Below, piece by piece: positions 20,449 through 27,521 of a stretch of DNA of 64,000 nt (its first letter is position 1; every line of letters begins with the position of its first letter). A program made the position numbers and the translations under genes. The DNA is from Comamonadaceae bacterium OS-1 (lineage in GTDB: Bacteria > Pseudomonadota > Gammaproteobacteria > Burkholderiales > Burkholderiaceae_C). Location of the stretch: assembly GCA_027923965.1 (NCBI GenBank), contig AP026969.1, positions 4,774,001 to 4,838,000 on the forward strand, read 5' to 3'. Below the pieces are notes generated by a model. It was not told the DNA's origin. It worked only from the letters and a program-made list of their open reading frames with translations, and ran no database searches.

Positions 20449-20847
20449 ATGCGAAGTTTTGTAGTCCGTGGATTGATAGCCGCTGCCGTGGCGGTGCTGG
20501 TAGGCTGTGCCTCGGCCCCGCCCGAAGCCGAATGGCCCGAGCAGCAGGTCAGCATCGACGATATGCGCACCACCAGCCCCTGGGTGGCCAAAATTCCGCT
20601 GCCCGCCGTGGACATGGTGCGGGACCGCTCGCGCAACAGCACGGTGGTGCTGCAGGTGGAAGTAGCCACCGACGGCACGGTGCAGCGCGCCCGGGTGGCG
20701 CAAACCAGCTACAACCCCCTTCTCGACGAAGCCGCGTTGCTGTCCCTGCGGGAGCTGCGCTTTGTGCCCTACCGCGAAAATGGTGTGGCGCTGCCGGTCA
20801 CCGTGGTAGCCCCCATGACCTTCAAGTTCTACGACCGGCCCCGGTAA
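20449..20847 (+). CDS. Small lipoprotein with TonB C-terminal domain
   Basis: 132 residues. The signal peptide ends in a lipobox (AVAVLVGC, Cys20). The C-terminal 85 residues resemble the TonB C-terminal fold (STVVLQVEVATDGTVQRARV, LDEAALLSLRELRFVPY). There is no long linker, so energy transduction is unlikely unless it works with another protein. A nearby DUF3108 protein has a TonB-like linker but no TonB-C domain; a link is speculative. The signal-peptide codons LIAAA resemble the repeat-derived signal peptides elsewhere but too weakly to assert. Confidence 0.72.
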   Translation: MRSFVVRGLIAAAVAVLVGCASAPPEAEWPEQQVSIDDMRTTSPWVAKIPLPAVDMVRDRSRNSTVVLQVEVATDGTVQRARVAQTSYNPLLDEAALLSLRELRFVPYRENGVALPVTVVAPMTFKFYDRPR

Positions 20848-20852
20848 GCATT

Positions 20853-20901
20853 GCTATGTAAATAGTAGCTGCTTGTGCTTGTCCCATCAGCGCAAGCAGC
20901 C
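20853..20901. repeat. Palindromic repeat copy 4
   Basis: Left end TTGCTATGTAAATAG, then TAGCTGCTTGTGCTTG, a short loop and CAGCGCAAGCAGC. It separates the convergent TonB-C lipoprotein and DUF2235 genes and can fold as a bidirectional hairpin, although it lacks a good U tract. Confidence 0.8.
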
Positions 20902-20907
20902 TGAAAC

Positions 20908-22491
20908 TCATGCAACCCGGGTGATCGTCAGCCGCACGCTGCCATGGTTGTTGCCGTACAGCGCCCATACGTCGTTGGCAAAGCAAAACAGGTAGCCGGG
21001 CCGGGTGACCTGGAACGGCACTTGGGTGTGGGCGGGCAGGTTCAGGTACTCGTGGGGGTCGGGGCTGCCGTCGTTGGGCACGATGGAGTCGTCGCCCGAA
21101 TCATTGGCAATCGCCCCCACCAGGCTGAACCAGGGGTAGGACTCGACCCGCTTGGTGAACCAGAAGTCGCTGGAGGCGTTGCCGGTGATGCGTTTCACCA
21201 GATCCTCCAGGTGGCCCCCCAGCGAGCCGACGGCACGGGCCAGGTCGCCAAAGGTGAAGTCGCCGTTCTCGGTGCCCCGCCAGTCGCAGGCGTCTTTGCT
21301 GTCTTGCCATTCGCCGGTGGCGGCAAAGGTGTAGCGCTGGCCCGCGGCCAGGTACACGCCGGTAGTGTTCCAGACGGTGTCGGCGTGGATGTCCACGGTG
21401 TGGCTGCCGTTCACTGCCAACTCCACGGTGCGGTGGTAGGCCGGGTAGGCGATGGGTGACGCGGCCTGCCGGGTGCGGGCGCTGTCGTGGAAGCGCGCTT
21501 GCTGGTCGGGCACCATGGCTTCGATCTTGCGGGGCCGCGAGCGCATCTTGGCAAACGCACCCTTGTACGAGTTGTGCAGCACGCCCAGCGGGTTGGGGTG
21601 CAGGGTGTTTTCGATGCCGGGGCGGAACACCAGCCCGGCATCTTTGGCCTGCTCCAGCATCCACAGCAGCGCGCCGTCGGACAGGTCGGTGTTGGCATAG
21701 CCGCCGCCCACGTTGCTGTGCACGCCGGGGAACCAGACCTCTTGCGCGTCGGGGTGCTGGTCCGGCGACCCGGCGGCGTTGCTCCAGCGGGTCACGGTGA
21801 AGCTGGCGCGGATTTCGTCCAGCGCCATGGCGTGGCGGGCGGTGCGGACGTGCTTGCCCAAGGCGGTGTTATGAAAGCGCCATTTTTTGCCGTTGTCAAA
21901 CAGGTTCAGCAGCTCGAAGTCGTCGGGCACGCCCAATGCGCCTACCGTGTCCCAGACCCCGATGAAGCGCACCGGGGTGGCCTCCTCGCCGTGGAAGAAC
22001 CGCCAGGTGGGCACGCCGTCAAAGTCCGCATCGCGGGCCCAGACGCGCTTGTCTTCCTCGCGCGCGGTGTACTGCTGGTAGGCGAGGTAGGCCGCATCCA
22101 CACGCTGCCAGGCGGCTTTGGACGGCACCTCGCGCAGGTCCAGCAGGCCGCGCCCCAGCCAGCCGCCCAGGCTGCGGGCGGTAAACGCGCCCCGGCTGAA
22201 GCCAAAAATGTAGATGGCATCGCCCGGCGTGTAGTGCGTGGCCAGCCACTGGTAGGCGCTGCGCAGGTGCTTGCTGATGCCCGTGCCCACGGCCCCGCCG
22301 GTGATCCGGTCCAGCGCATGCCCCTCGGCCCCCACGCCGGGGTGGTAGTAGCTGGTTTGCATGTGGCCCTCGCGGTCTTCCTCGGCCAGCGCGTGGTAGA
22401 GCTTGACCACATTGGTCGGGGCCAGGATGCCGTTGTCCTCCTGGGTGGGGGAGTTCCAGGTGCCGTCGTTGCACAAAATGAGGCGTTTCAT
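20908..22491 (-). CDS. DUF2235 hydrolase (Tle1-like) with C-terminal lectin-like domain
   Basis: 527 residues. The first 330 residues are a DUF2235 alpha/beta hydrolase: start MKRLILCNDGTWNSP, nucleophile elbow IYIFGFSRGAFTAR, acidic residue in RFIGVWDTVGALGVP and His in WFPGVHSNVGGGYANTD. Type VI phospholipase effectors (Tle1) share this fold. The C-terminal 170 residues look like a PA-IL/LecA-type beta-sandwich: HADTVWNTTGVYLAAGQRYT, GEWQDSKDACDW, YLFCFANDVWALYGNNHGSV. No signal peptide. No VgrG, PAAR or immunity gene is adjacent, so effector status is not shown. ATG 22491 follows AGACCC and gives the standard family start. Confidence 0.8.
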   Translation of the reverse strand: MKRLILCNDGTWNSPTQEDNGILAPTNVVKLYHALAEEDREGHMQTSYYHPGVGAEGHALDRITGGAVGTGISKHLRSAYQWLATHYTPGDAIYIFGFSRGAFTARSLGGWLGRGLLDLREVPSKAAWQRVDAAYLAYQQYTAREEDKRVWARDADFDGVPTWRFFHGEEATPVRFIGVWDTVGALGVPDDFELLNLFDNGKKWRFHNTALGKHVRTARHAMALDEIRASFTVTRWSNAAGSPDQHPDAQEVWFPGVHSNVGGGYANTDLSDGALLWMLEQAKDAGLVFRPGIENTLHPNPLGVLHNSYKGAFAKMRSRPRKIEAMVPDQQARFHDSARTRQAASPIAYPAYHRTVELAVNGSHTVDIHADTVWNTTGVYLAAGQRYTFAATGEWQDSKDACDWRGTENGDFTFGDLARAVGSLGGHLEDLVKRITGNASSDFWFTKRVESYPWFSLVGAIANDSGDDSIVPNDGSPDPHEYLNLPAHTQVPFQVTRPGYLFCFANDVWALYGNNHGSVRLTITRVA

Positions 22492-22577
22492 AGGGTCTTC
22501 TCCGTATGCGATAGGGCATTGTGTGCAACAAGTCCTTGCGCGGTCATCCTCCAAATGGGGGAGTGATAATCAGCGCC

Positions 22578-22955
22578 ATGCCCAGCCCACACCACCCCCA
22601 CACCCTGGCCCGCCGCCTGGCGCGCTGGGTGCTGCTGTGTTTTGCGCTGTCGCTGGGCGTGGCGATTGCGTCGCCACTGACGCATCCGCAGGCCATGGAG
22701 CTGGTGTGCTCCAGCGCGGGCAGCGTCAAGCTGCTGGTCACCGCCCCCGACGGCAGCACGCAGGTGGTCAGCCAGATGGGCGACTGCCCGCTGTGCATTA
22801 CCGCCGGTGCACCGCCGCCCACGGCGGCCAACCCCCGGCTGGAGCCGCCTCTCGCCCTGTCCCACGTGCTGCGCAGCCTGCCTGCGGTGCACGCCGCCCA
22901 CGCCGCCGCCGCGCCGCTGCCCGCGCGCGGGCCACCCCTTCGCCATTACTCCTGA
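22578..22955 (+). CDS. DUF2946 protein, probable periplasmic copper-related
   Basis: 125 residues with an N-terminal membrane helix or signal peptide (WVLLCFALSLGVAI). A CPLC motif (MGDCPLCITAG) is typical of DUF2946 proteins, which often sit beside copper genes. It is the first of three same-strand genes ending in YcnI-like and PCu(A)C proteins. Two His residues near the C-terminus (HAAHAAAA) could also bind metal. Function is inferred from context. Confidence 0.65.
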   Translation: MPSPHHPHTLARRLARWVLLCFALSLGVAIASPLTHPQAMELVCSSAGSVKLLVTAPDGSTQVVSQMGDCPLCITAGAPPPTAANPRLEPPLALSHVLRSLPAVHAAHAAAAPLPARGPPLRHYS

Positions 22956-22960
22956 ATATG

Positions 22961-23003
22961 TAGCTGTTAGTGCTGGCCCCGCCTGCACTAACGGCGTATT
23001 TTT
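22961..23003. repeat. Palindromic repeat copy 5, diverged
   Basis: GTAGCTGTTAGTGC pairs with GCACTAACGGCGTA around a CT/CG-rich loop and is followed by TTTTTTA. It keeps the family shape with altered arms and may end DUF2946 transcription. Confidence 0.6.
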
Positions 23004-23027
23004 TATGGTTTTTTGGTCGGAGTTTCC

Positions 23028-23573
23028 ATGTCTTTTTTGTTTGCTATTAAATTTGCAGCTGCTTGTGCTGTCTGCGTGAGCGCCAGCACCTCTTTTGCCC
23101 ATATTGTTCTGGCCGATCCTGCGGCCTTGGCCAACACCGGTTACAGCGCTGCCCTGCGCGTGGGCCACGGCTGCGACGGCGCAGCCACCACCGCCATCCG
23201 CGTCACCGTACCGGCGGGCTTCCAAGGGGCCAAGCCCATGCCCAAGGCGGGCTGGGTGCTGTCCACCACCGTGGGCAAGCTCGCCACCCCGTTTGACGAC
23301 CACGGCAAGCAGGTCACCGAAGGCGTGACCCACATCACCTGGACCGCCACCCCCGGCAACGCCTTGCCCGATGCCTACTTTGACGAATTCGTGCTGCGCG
23401 GCAACCTGCCCGCCGAGGCCGGTGCCATGGGCTTCCAGGTGCTGCAGACCTGCGAAAAGGGCAGCATCAACTGGTCCGACCTGCCCGCCGCGGGCCAATC
23501 TGCGCACAGCCTGAAATCGCCCGCCGCCATGCTGGAGATCATCCCGTCCGACCACGCTGGCCACCAGCATTGA
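23028..23573 (+). CDS. YcnI-like DUF1775 copper-binding protein
   Basis: 181 residues. The signal peptide (about residues 1-23) ends SFA before His24, so the mature protein would begin with His; in YcnI a mature N-terminal His binds copper. Family patterns: GHGCDGAATTAIRVTVPAGF, TWTATPGNALPDAYFDEFVL and FQVLQTCEKGSINWSDLPAA. The signal peptide codons coincide with palindromic repeat copy 6. PCu(A)C protein follows after 13 bases, a known YcnI partner, so copper delivery or homeostasis in the periplasm is likely. Confidence 0.82.
   Translation: MSFLFAIKFAAACAVCVSASTSFAHIVLADPAALANTGYSAALRVGHGCDGAATTAIRVTVPAGFQGAKPMPKAGWVLSTTVGKLATPFDDHGKQVTEGVTHITWTATPGNALPDAYFDEFVLRGNLPAEAGAMGFQVLQTCEKGSINWSDLPAAGQSAHSLKSPAAMLEIIPSDHAGHQH
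23041..23097. repeat. Palindromic repeat copy 6, encoding the YcnI signal peptide
   Basis: TTGCTATTAAATTTGCAGCT, then GCTTGTGCTGTC and TGAGCGCCAGCACCTCTTTT, aligns with other copies from the left-end TTGCTAT to the right-end CTCTTTT. In frame it reads FAIKFAAACAVCVSASTSF, the hydrophobic core and cleavage region of the signal peptide. Confidence 0.75.
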
Positions 23574-23581
23574 AAGCCAAA

Positions 23582-23640
23582 ATACTATGAAATTTATAGC
23601 TGCTATCGCCCTGCTGGTCAGCACAGGCGGTCTTTTTGTT
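23582..23640. repeat. Palindromic repeat copy 7, encoding the PCu(A)C signal peptide
   Basis: ATACTATGAAATTTATAGCT then GCTATCGCCCTGCTGGTCAG and CACAGGCGGTCTTTTT match the left half of the family well and the right half weakly. The ATG lies within the repeat, and the frame (KFIAAIA) is the same as in copies 6 and 9. Confidence 0.62.
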
Positions 23641-24057
23641 CAAAATGCGCATGCCCAGAACGTCGAGGTGAAAGATGCCTGGGTGCGCACCAGCGTGCAG
23701 GGCCAGAAGGCCTCGGGGGCCTTCATGACCCTGACCGCCAAGGCCGACACCCGGCTGGTCTCCCTGTCCACCCCGGTGGCCGGTGTGGCCGAGGTGCACG
23801 AGATGAAGCTGGACGGCGACGTGATGCGCATGCGCGCCGTGCCCGGTGGCCTGGCGCTACCCGCGGGCAAGGCGGTGGCCCTGACCCCCGGCGGCTACCA
23901 CATCATGCTGATGGACCTGAAGGCTGCCCTGCCCAAGGACAGCACCATCCCCCTGACCCTGGTGTTCCAGGATGCCAAGGGCGTGGAAAGCCAGCTGGAG
24001 GTGAAGCTGCCGGTGGCTTCCACCGCGCCCCAGGGCACGGCGGCGCACAAGCACTGA
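23587..24057 (+). CDS. PCu(A)C-type periplasmic copper chaperone
   Basis: 156 residues. The signal peptide ends at AHA (residue 23). The Cu(I) motif H(M)-X10-M-X21-H-X-M is visible in EVHEMKLDGDVMRMRAVPGG and TPGGYHIMLMDL. A His-containing tail (AAHKH) could add metal sites. PCu(A)C proteins deliver copper to the Cu(A) or Cu(B) site of cytochrome oxidases, often with Sco. It follows YcnI by 13 bases. Its signal peptide codons coincide with repeat copy 7. Confidence 0.88.
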   Translation: MKFIAAIALLVSTGGLFVQNAHAQNVEVKDAWVRTSVQGQKASGAFMTLTAKADTRLVSLSTPVAGVAEVHEMKLDGDVMRMRAVPGGLALPAGKAVALTPGGYHIMLMDLKAALPKDSTIPLTLVFQDAKGVESQLEVKLPVASTAPQGTAAHKH

Positions 24058-24135
24058 CGCATTTCTGACACATTGGGGTAAGCTGTACCGGCTGCGCAAT
24101 GTGACTGCAGCCACCCCAAAAAAACAGGAGACACC

Positions 24136-24831
24136 ATGAGCGACACCCCCGCCTTTGATTTCAGCAAATTTGTACCCGGTTTTGACTTTTTGCAGAGCCT
24201 GGGCAAAGGCGCGTCCACCGCGGCCCCGGCCATGGGCGGCTGGGTGGCGCCCACCCTCAGCGTGGAAGAGCTGGACAAGCGCATCACCGAACTCAAAGCC
24301 GTGCAGTTCTGGCTGGACCAGAACGCCGTAGCCCTGAAAGCCACCATCCAGGCGCTGGAAGTGCAAAAAATGACCCTGGCCACCCTCAAGGGCATGAACC
24401 TGAGCATGACCGAGCTGGCCAGCGCCTTCAAGCTCAAACCCGAAGCCGCCAGCGCCCCCAAAGCAGCCGAAAAGCCGGTGGAAAAGCCCGCTGAAAAAGC
24501 CGAAGAACCGGCTGCTGCCGACGCCCCCGCCGCGCCCGGCATTGTGGACCCGCTCAAATGGTGGGGTTCGCTGACCGAGCAGTTCCAGCAGATCGCCGGT
24601 GCCGCGCTGAAAGATGCCAACACCCAGGCAGCGCTGGAAAAGAGCAAAAACCTGGCCACCAACTTTGCCGCCGAGGCCATCAAGAGCGTGGGCGATATCG
24701 CCAATGCCGCGCGCAAAACCGTGGTGCCGCCCGCCGCCCCCAAGGCCGAGGCCACCAAAGCCGCGGCCAAAAAGACCCCGGCCAAAAAAGCCCCAGCCAA
24801 GAAGGCTGCAGCCAAAAAGCACCCGGGATAA
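24136..24831 (+). CDS. phaM: PhaM-family polyhydroxyalkanoate granule regulator
   Basis: 231 residues. The N-terminal half matches PhaM: FDFSKFVPGFDFLQ, SVEELDKRITELKAVQFWLD and a conserved helix. The C-terminal third is a histone H1-like tail (AAKKTPAKKAPAKKAAAKK). In Ralstonia eutropha PhaM activates PHB synthase, binds granules and ties them to the nucleoid through this tail. A synthase (phaC) is not in the window. Monocistronic, with an AGGAG Shine-Dalgarno. Confidence 0.85.
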   Translation: MSDTPAFDFSKFVPGFDFLQSLGKGASTAAPAMGGWVAPTLSVEELDKRITELKAVQFWLDQNAVALKATIQALEVQKMTLATLKGMNLSMTELASAFKLKPEAASAPKAAEKPVEKPAEKAEEPAAADAPAAPGIVDPLKWWGSLTEQFQQIAGAALKDANTQAALEKSKNLATNFAAEAIKSVGDIANAARKTVVPPAAPKAEATKAAAKKTPAKKAPAKKAAAKKHPG

Positions 24832-24865
24832 CATCCCTAAACCAGTTCTACCCTCGGAGGCCGCC

Positions 24866-26122
24866 ATGCAACTTTTCCCCCACGGCCATGCCACGCACCC
24901 CGACTGGCGCATGGCCGCCGGGCTGGTGCTGGCGCAACTGCGCGCCCAGATGGCGCTGCCCGACTACGCCAGCACCCCCAGCCTGGGCCTGCTCTACATC
25001 ACCGACCACTACGTGGCCCAGGCGCAGGACATCCTGGACCACCTCAGCGGCGAGCTGCCCGAGGTGACCGACTGGTCGGGTACGGTGGGCATCGGCATCT
25101 CGGCCAACAACGTTGAATACTTTGACGAACCGGCCCTGAGCGTGATGCTCTGCGACCTGCCTGCCGACCAGTACCGCGTGTTCTCCGGCGTGGCCCCGCT
25201 GGGCCTGGGCTTCGAGGCCCACACCGCCCTGGTCCACGCCGATGCGGGCACCCCCGACCTGACCGAGCTGGTCGCCGAAATGGCCGCCCGCACCGACACC
25301 GGCTACCTGTTTGGCGGCCTGGCCTCCAGCCGCTCGCGCTCGGTGCAGTTTGCGGTGGGTGGCAACGGCAACATCAAGGGCCACGGCGCAGCGCGCGGCG
25401 TGTTCAGCGGCGGCCTCAGCGGCGTGGCCTTTGGCCCCGCGGTGTCGCTGGTGTCGCGCGTCACCCAGGGCTGCCAGCCCATCACCGCCAACCGCGTGGT
25501 CACCGCGTCCGATGCCAATCTGGTGCTGGAGCTGGACGGCCAACCCGCGCTGGCCGTGCTGCTGGACGACCTGGGGGTGGACCTGGAGCACCCGCAAGAG
25601 GCACTGGGCCGGGTGCGCGCCACCCTGGTCGGCCTGACTCGCGCCACGGTGGGCGACGCGCCGGTGCGCACCGCCCATTTCGGTAGCGACGTGGTGGTGC
25701 GCCACATCATCGGCCTGGACCCGACCCGCAAGGGCGTGGCGATTGGCGACCACGTGGCGGTGGGCACCCGGCTGGCGTTTTGCCAGCGCAATGTGGCCGC
25801 TGCCAAGGCCGACCTGGTGCGCGTCTGCGCCGAAATCCGCGAAGAGCTGGAGCCCGAGGAGCTGTCGGTCGAGCTGGCCACCGCACTGGCCGCCCCTGAG
25901 GCAGAATCCGCCCCGCACCCGGCGCGGCGCATTGCCGGTGCCATCTATGTGAGCTGTACGGGCCGCGGTGGCAACCACTTTGGTGGCCCCAGTGCCGAGC
26001 TGCAAATCGTGCGCCGCGCCCTGGGCGACGTGCCCCTGGTGGGCTTCTTCGCCGCCGGAGAAATCGCCCGGCAAAACCTGTATGGCTACACCGGGGTGTT
26101 GACGGTGTTTACCGGCGGCTAG
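24866..26122 (+). CDS. FIST-domain signal transduction protein
   Basis: 418 residues with FIST_N (about residues 30-220) and FIST_C (about 225-400) domains. Patterns: SLGLLYITDHYVAQAQ, GYLFGGLASSRS, GVFSGGLSGVAFG and ISCTGRG-like YVSCTGRGGNHFG near the C-terminus. FIST proteins are thought to bind small ligands such as amino acids and often act beside chemotaxis or cyclic-di-GMP proteins; none is adjacent here. The Shine-Dalgarno is CGGAGG. It is the last GC-rich gene before the AT-rich island. Confidence 0.82.
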   Translation: MQLFPHGHATHPDWRMAAGLVLAQLRAQMALPDYASTPSLGLLYITDHYVAQAQDILDHLSGELPEVTDWSGTVGIGISANNVEYFDEPALSVMLCDLPADQYRVFSGVAPLGLGFEAHTALVHADAGTPDLTELVAEMAARTDTGYLFGGLASSRSRSVQFAVGGNGNIKGHGAARGVFSGGLSGVAFGPAVSLVSRVTQGCQPITANRVVTASDANLVLELDGQPALAVLLDDLGVDLEHPQEALGRVRATLVGLTRATVGDAPVRTAHFGSDVVVRHIIGLDPTRKGVAIGDHVAVGTRLAFCQRNVAAAKADLVRVCAEIREELEPEELSVELATALAAPEAESAPHPARRIAGAIYVSCTGRGGNHFGGPSAELQIVRRALGDVPLVGFFAAGEIARQNLYGYTGVLTVFTGG

Positions 26123-26306
26123 TGTGGCCACCTAGCTTCCAATCAGTCGCCCCAAATTACTTAGCCTCATGAGGCTATTGGGCGAGCATCCATTGGTATT
26201 TCACTAAAAATCTAACTACTGCCCCGATAGACATCTCTTGTGTGCAGTGGGCGCATTGTTGCGCGTCATTTGCTTCATTGCCTGATGTCTCTTGATTAGG
26301 CGGAGT

Positions 26307-26333
26307 GTGTTCTATGACTGTATTACAGAACAC
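26307..26333. promoter_or_regulatory. Nested palindrome upstream of the ParA gene
   Basis: GTGTTCT (26307-26313) and AGAACAC (26327-26333) form an inverted repeat that contains the smaller palindrome CTGTATTACAG (26318-26328). It lies 64 bases upstream of the ATG and is a candidate operator for the island. The rest of the 275-base gap shows no gene. Confidence 0.45.
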
Positions 26334-26397
26334 GCTGCATTGTTACTATCTCTGCCTTGAGGCGGTTCGTTCCCACTAACAATTGAGGTTCATCATC

Positions 26398-27351
26398 ATG
26401 GCCATAGCATCAGAAAGCACCTCCCAGACAATCAAAACTGTCGCTGTAGCGACGGCAGTTGAAGTATCGGACGTTATTGCAAAAATTGTCACCCTATACA
26501 ACCATAAAGGTGGTGTTTCTAAAACTACTACTACTTTTAATCTTGCTCACGCAATTGCAGAGAAGTATGGAACGAAAGTATTAATAGTAGATGCGGACCC
26601 GCAATGCAATTTGACTGAACTGGCTCTATCTCCGCTGATAGAAAAACTGGACATATTAGCGGTCAATCAAGGGATTGAAAATCAGTTGCCTGGTACAACA
26701 ATTTTAGATGCACTAAAGCCAAGATTTATAGGGGATAGTTCTTCTGTGGATATTGATGCAATTGAACTTCTGCCACTCGATAATTCCAATGACAGGGTCT
26801 TCCTCTTGCGCGGTGATATTTCGTTAAGTGAATCCGAAGATACTTTGTCTCAGGCGCATAGCATGCGCACAACTACAGATTTGCATCAGAAGCGTAATTA
26901 TGTGGCTATTCATGATATGTTGAGGAGGCTTGGGAAAAAATATGAATTTCATCATATCTTGATTGATGTTGGTCCAAGTGCCGGTGCTTTAACGCGAACT
27001 TGTTTTCTTGCTTCTGATATTTTTATGGTTCCAGTTTTTCCGGATCGATTTAATTATCAGGCGATCGGTTCTTTGTCGCAAATAATATCGAAATGGATTC
27101 GGGAACATGATGGTATTGTTGAAGATTTTAAGCAGCTTGGATTAAATGTATCAAGAGGAAAGCCAGAGTTTCGTGGAATTATTATGCAGCGATTTCAAAA
27201 ATATGGAGATGTGGCCAAGCCAGCATTTAGTCACTGGATGAAAAAAAATTCCAGAGCGAGTAATCCAAAAATTAATACCGAATATGATTGCAACTGCAAA
27301 AACTCCGGATGTTGTTCCCGTCGCTTATCGGGTAAATCCAATAGTATGTGA
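26398..27351 (+). CDS. ParA-family ATPase, C-terminus frameshifted
   Basis: As read, 317 residues. Deviant Walker A NHKGGVSKTTTTFNLAHAI (signature Lys present), switch region VDADPQCNLTEL, and Walker B-like ILIDVGPSAGALTR followed by VPVFPDRFNYQAIGSLSQII place it in the ParA/MinD superfamily. About 30 residues precede the core. After HWMKK the frame degenerates (NSRASNPKIN...); shifting by one base at an A8 tract (27241-27248) opens a sensible continuation to 27520. The gene is AT-rich and foreign to its surroundings. It has no ParB or centromere-like array, so plasmid partition is unlikely; a defence or signalling role with the next gene is inferred. Confidence 0.75.
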   Translation: MAIASESTSQTIKTVAVATAVEVSDVIAKIVTLYNHKGGVSKTTTTFNLAHAIAEKYGTKVLIVDADPQCNLTELALSPLIEKLDILAVNQGIENQLPGTTILDALKPRFIGDSSSVDIDAIELLPLDNSNDRVFLLRGDISLSESEDTLSQAHSMRTTTDLHQKRNYVAIHDMLRRLGKKYEFHHILIDVGPSAGALTRTCFLASDIFMVPVFPDRFNYQAIGSLSQIISKWIREHDGIVEDFKQLGLNVSRGKPEFRGIIMQRFQKYGDVAKPAFSHWMKKNSRASNPKINTEYDCNCKNSGCCSRRLSGKSNSM

Positions 27352-27520
27352 GATTGGTGAGTTTTCAAGTTTGGCTCCAATGATGCTTACCTTTGGAAAG
27401 CCAGTATGGAAACTAACAGCCGCTGATACCAACTGGACCGGAAACGTATGGGATCAAAGGTCGATTGCCATGGCATCATTTCGCACATTATTTTATTCGC
27501 TCGCCGATAACGTTCAGTGA
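27242..27520 (+). pseudogene. Displaced C-terminal part of the ParA ATPase
   Basis: In the +1 frame relative to the ParA gene, codons after the A8 tract read KKIPERVIQKLIPN and on through FGKPVWKLTAADTNW to SLADNVQ and a stop at 27520. The segment joins smoothly to the ParA frame and ends one base before the ATG of the next gene (TGATATG), as expected for an operon. Total length would be about 373 residues. Either a one-base insertion broke the gene or slippage on the A8 tract makes both forms. Confidence 0.65.
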
Positions 27521-27521
27521 T

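Noticed and set aside
26318..26328. CTGTATTACAG as a LexA (SOS) box
   Set aside because: LexA sites in proteobacteria use CTGT-N8-ACAG; the spacing here is N3.
26398..27520. ParA gene as plasmid partition locus
   Set aside because: No ParB gene, iteron array or replication gene nearby; the partner is a cyclase-fold protein.
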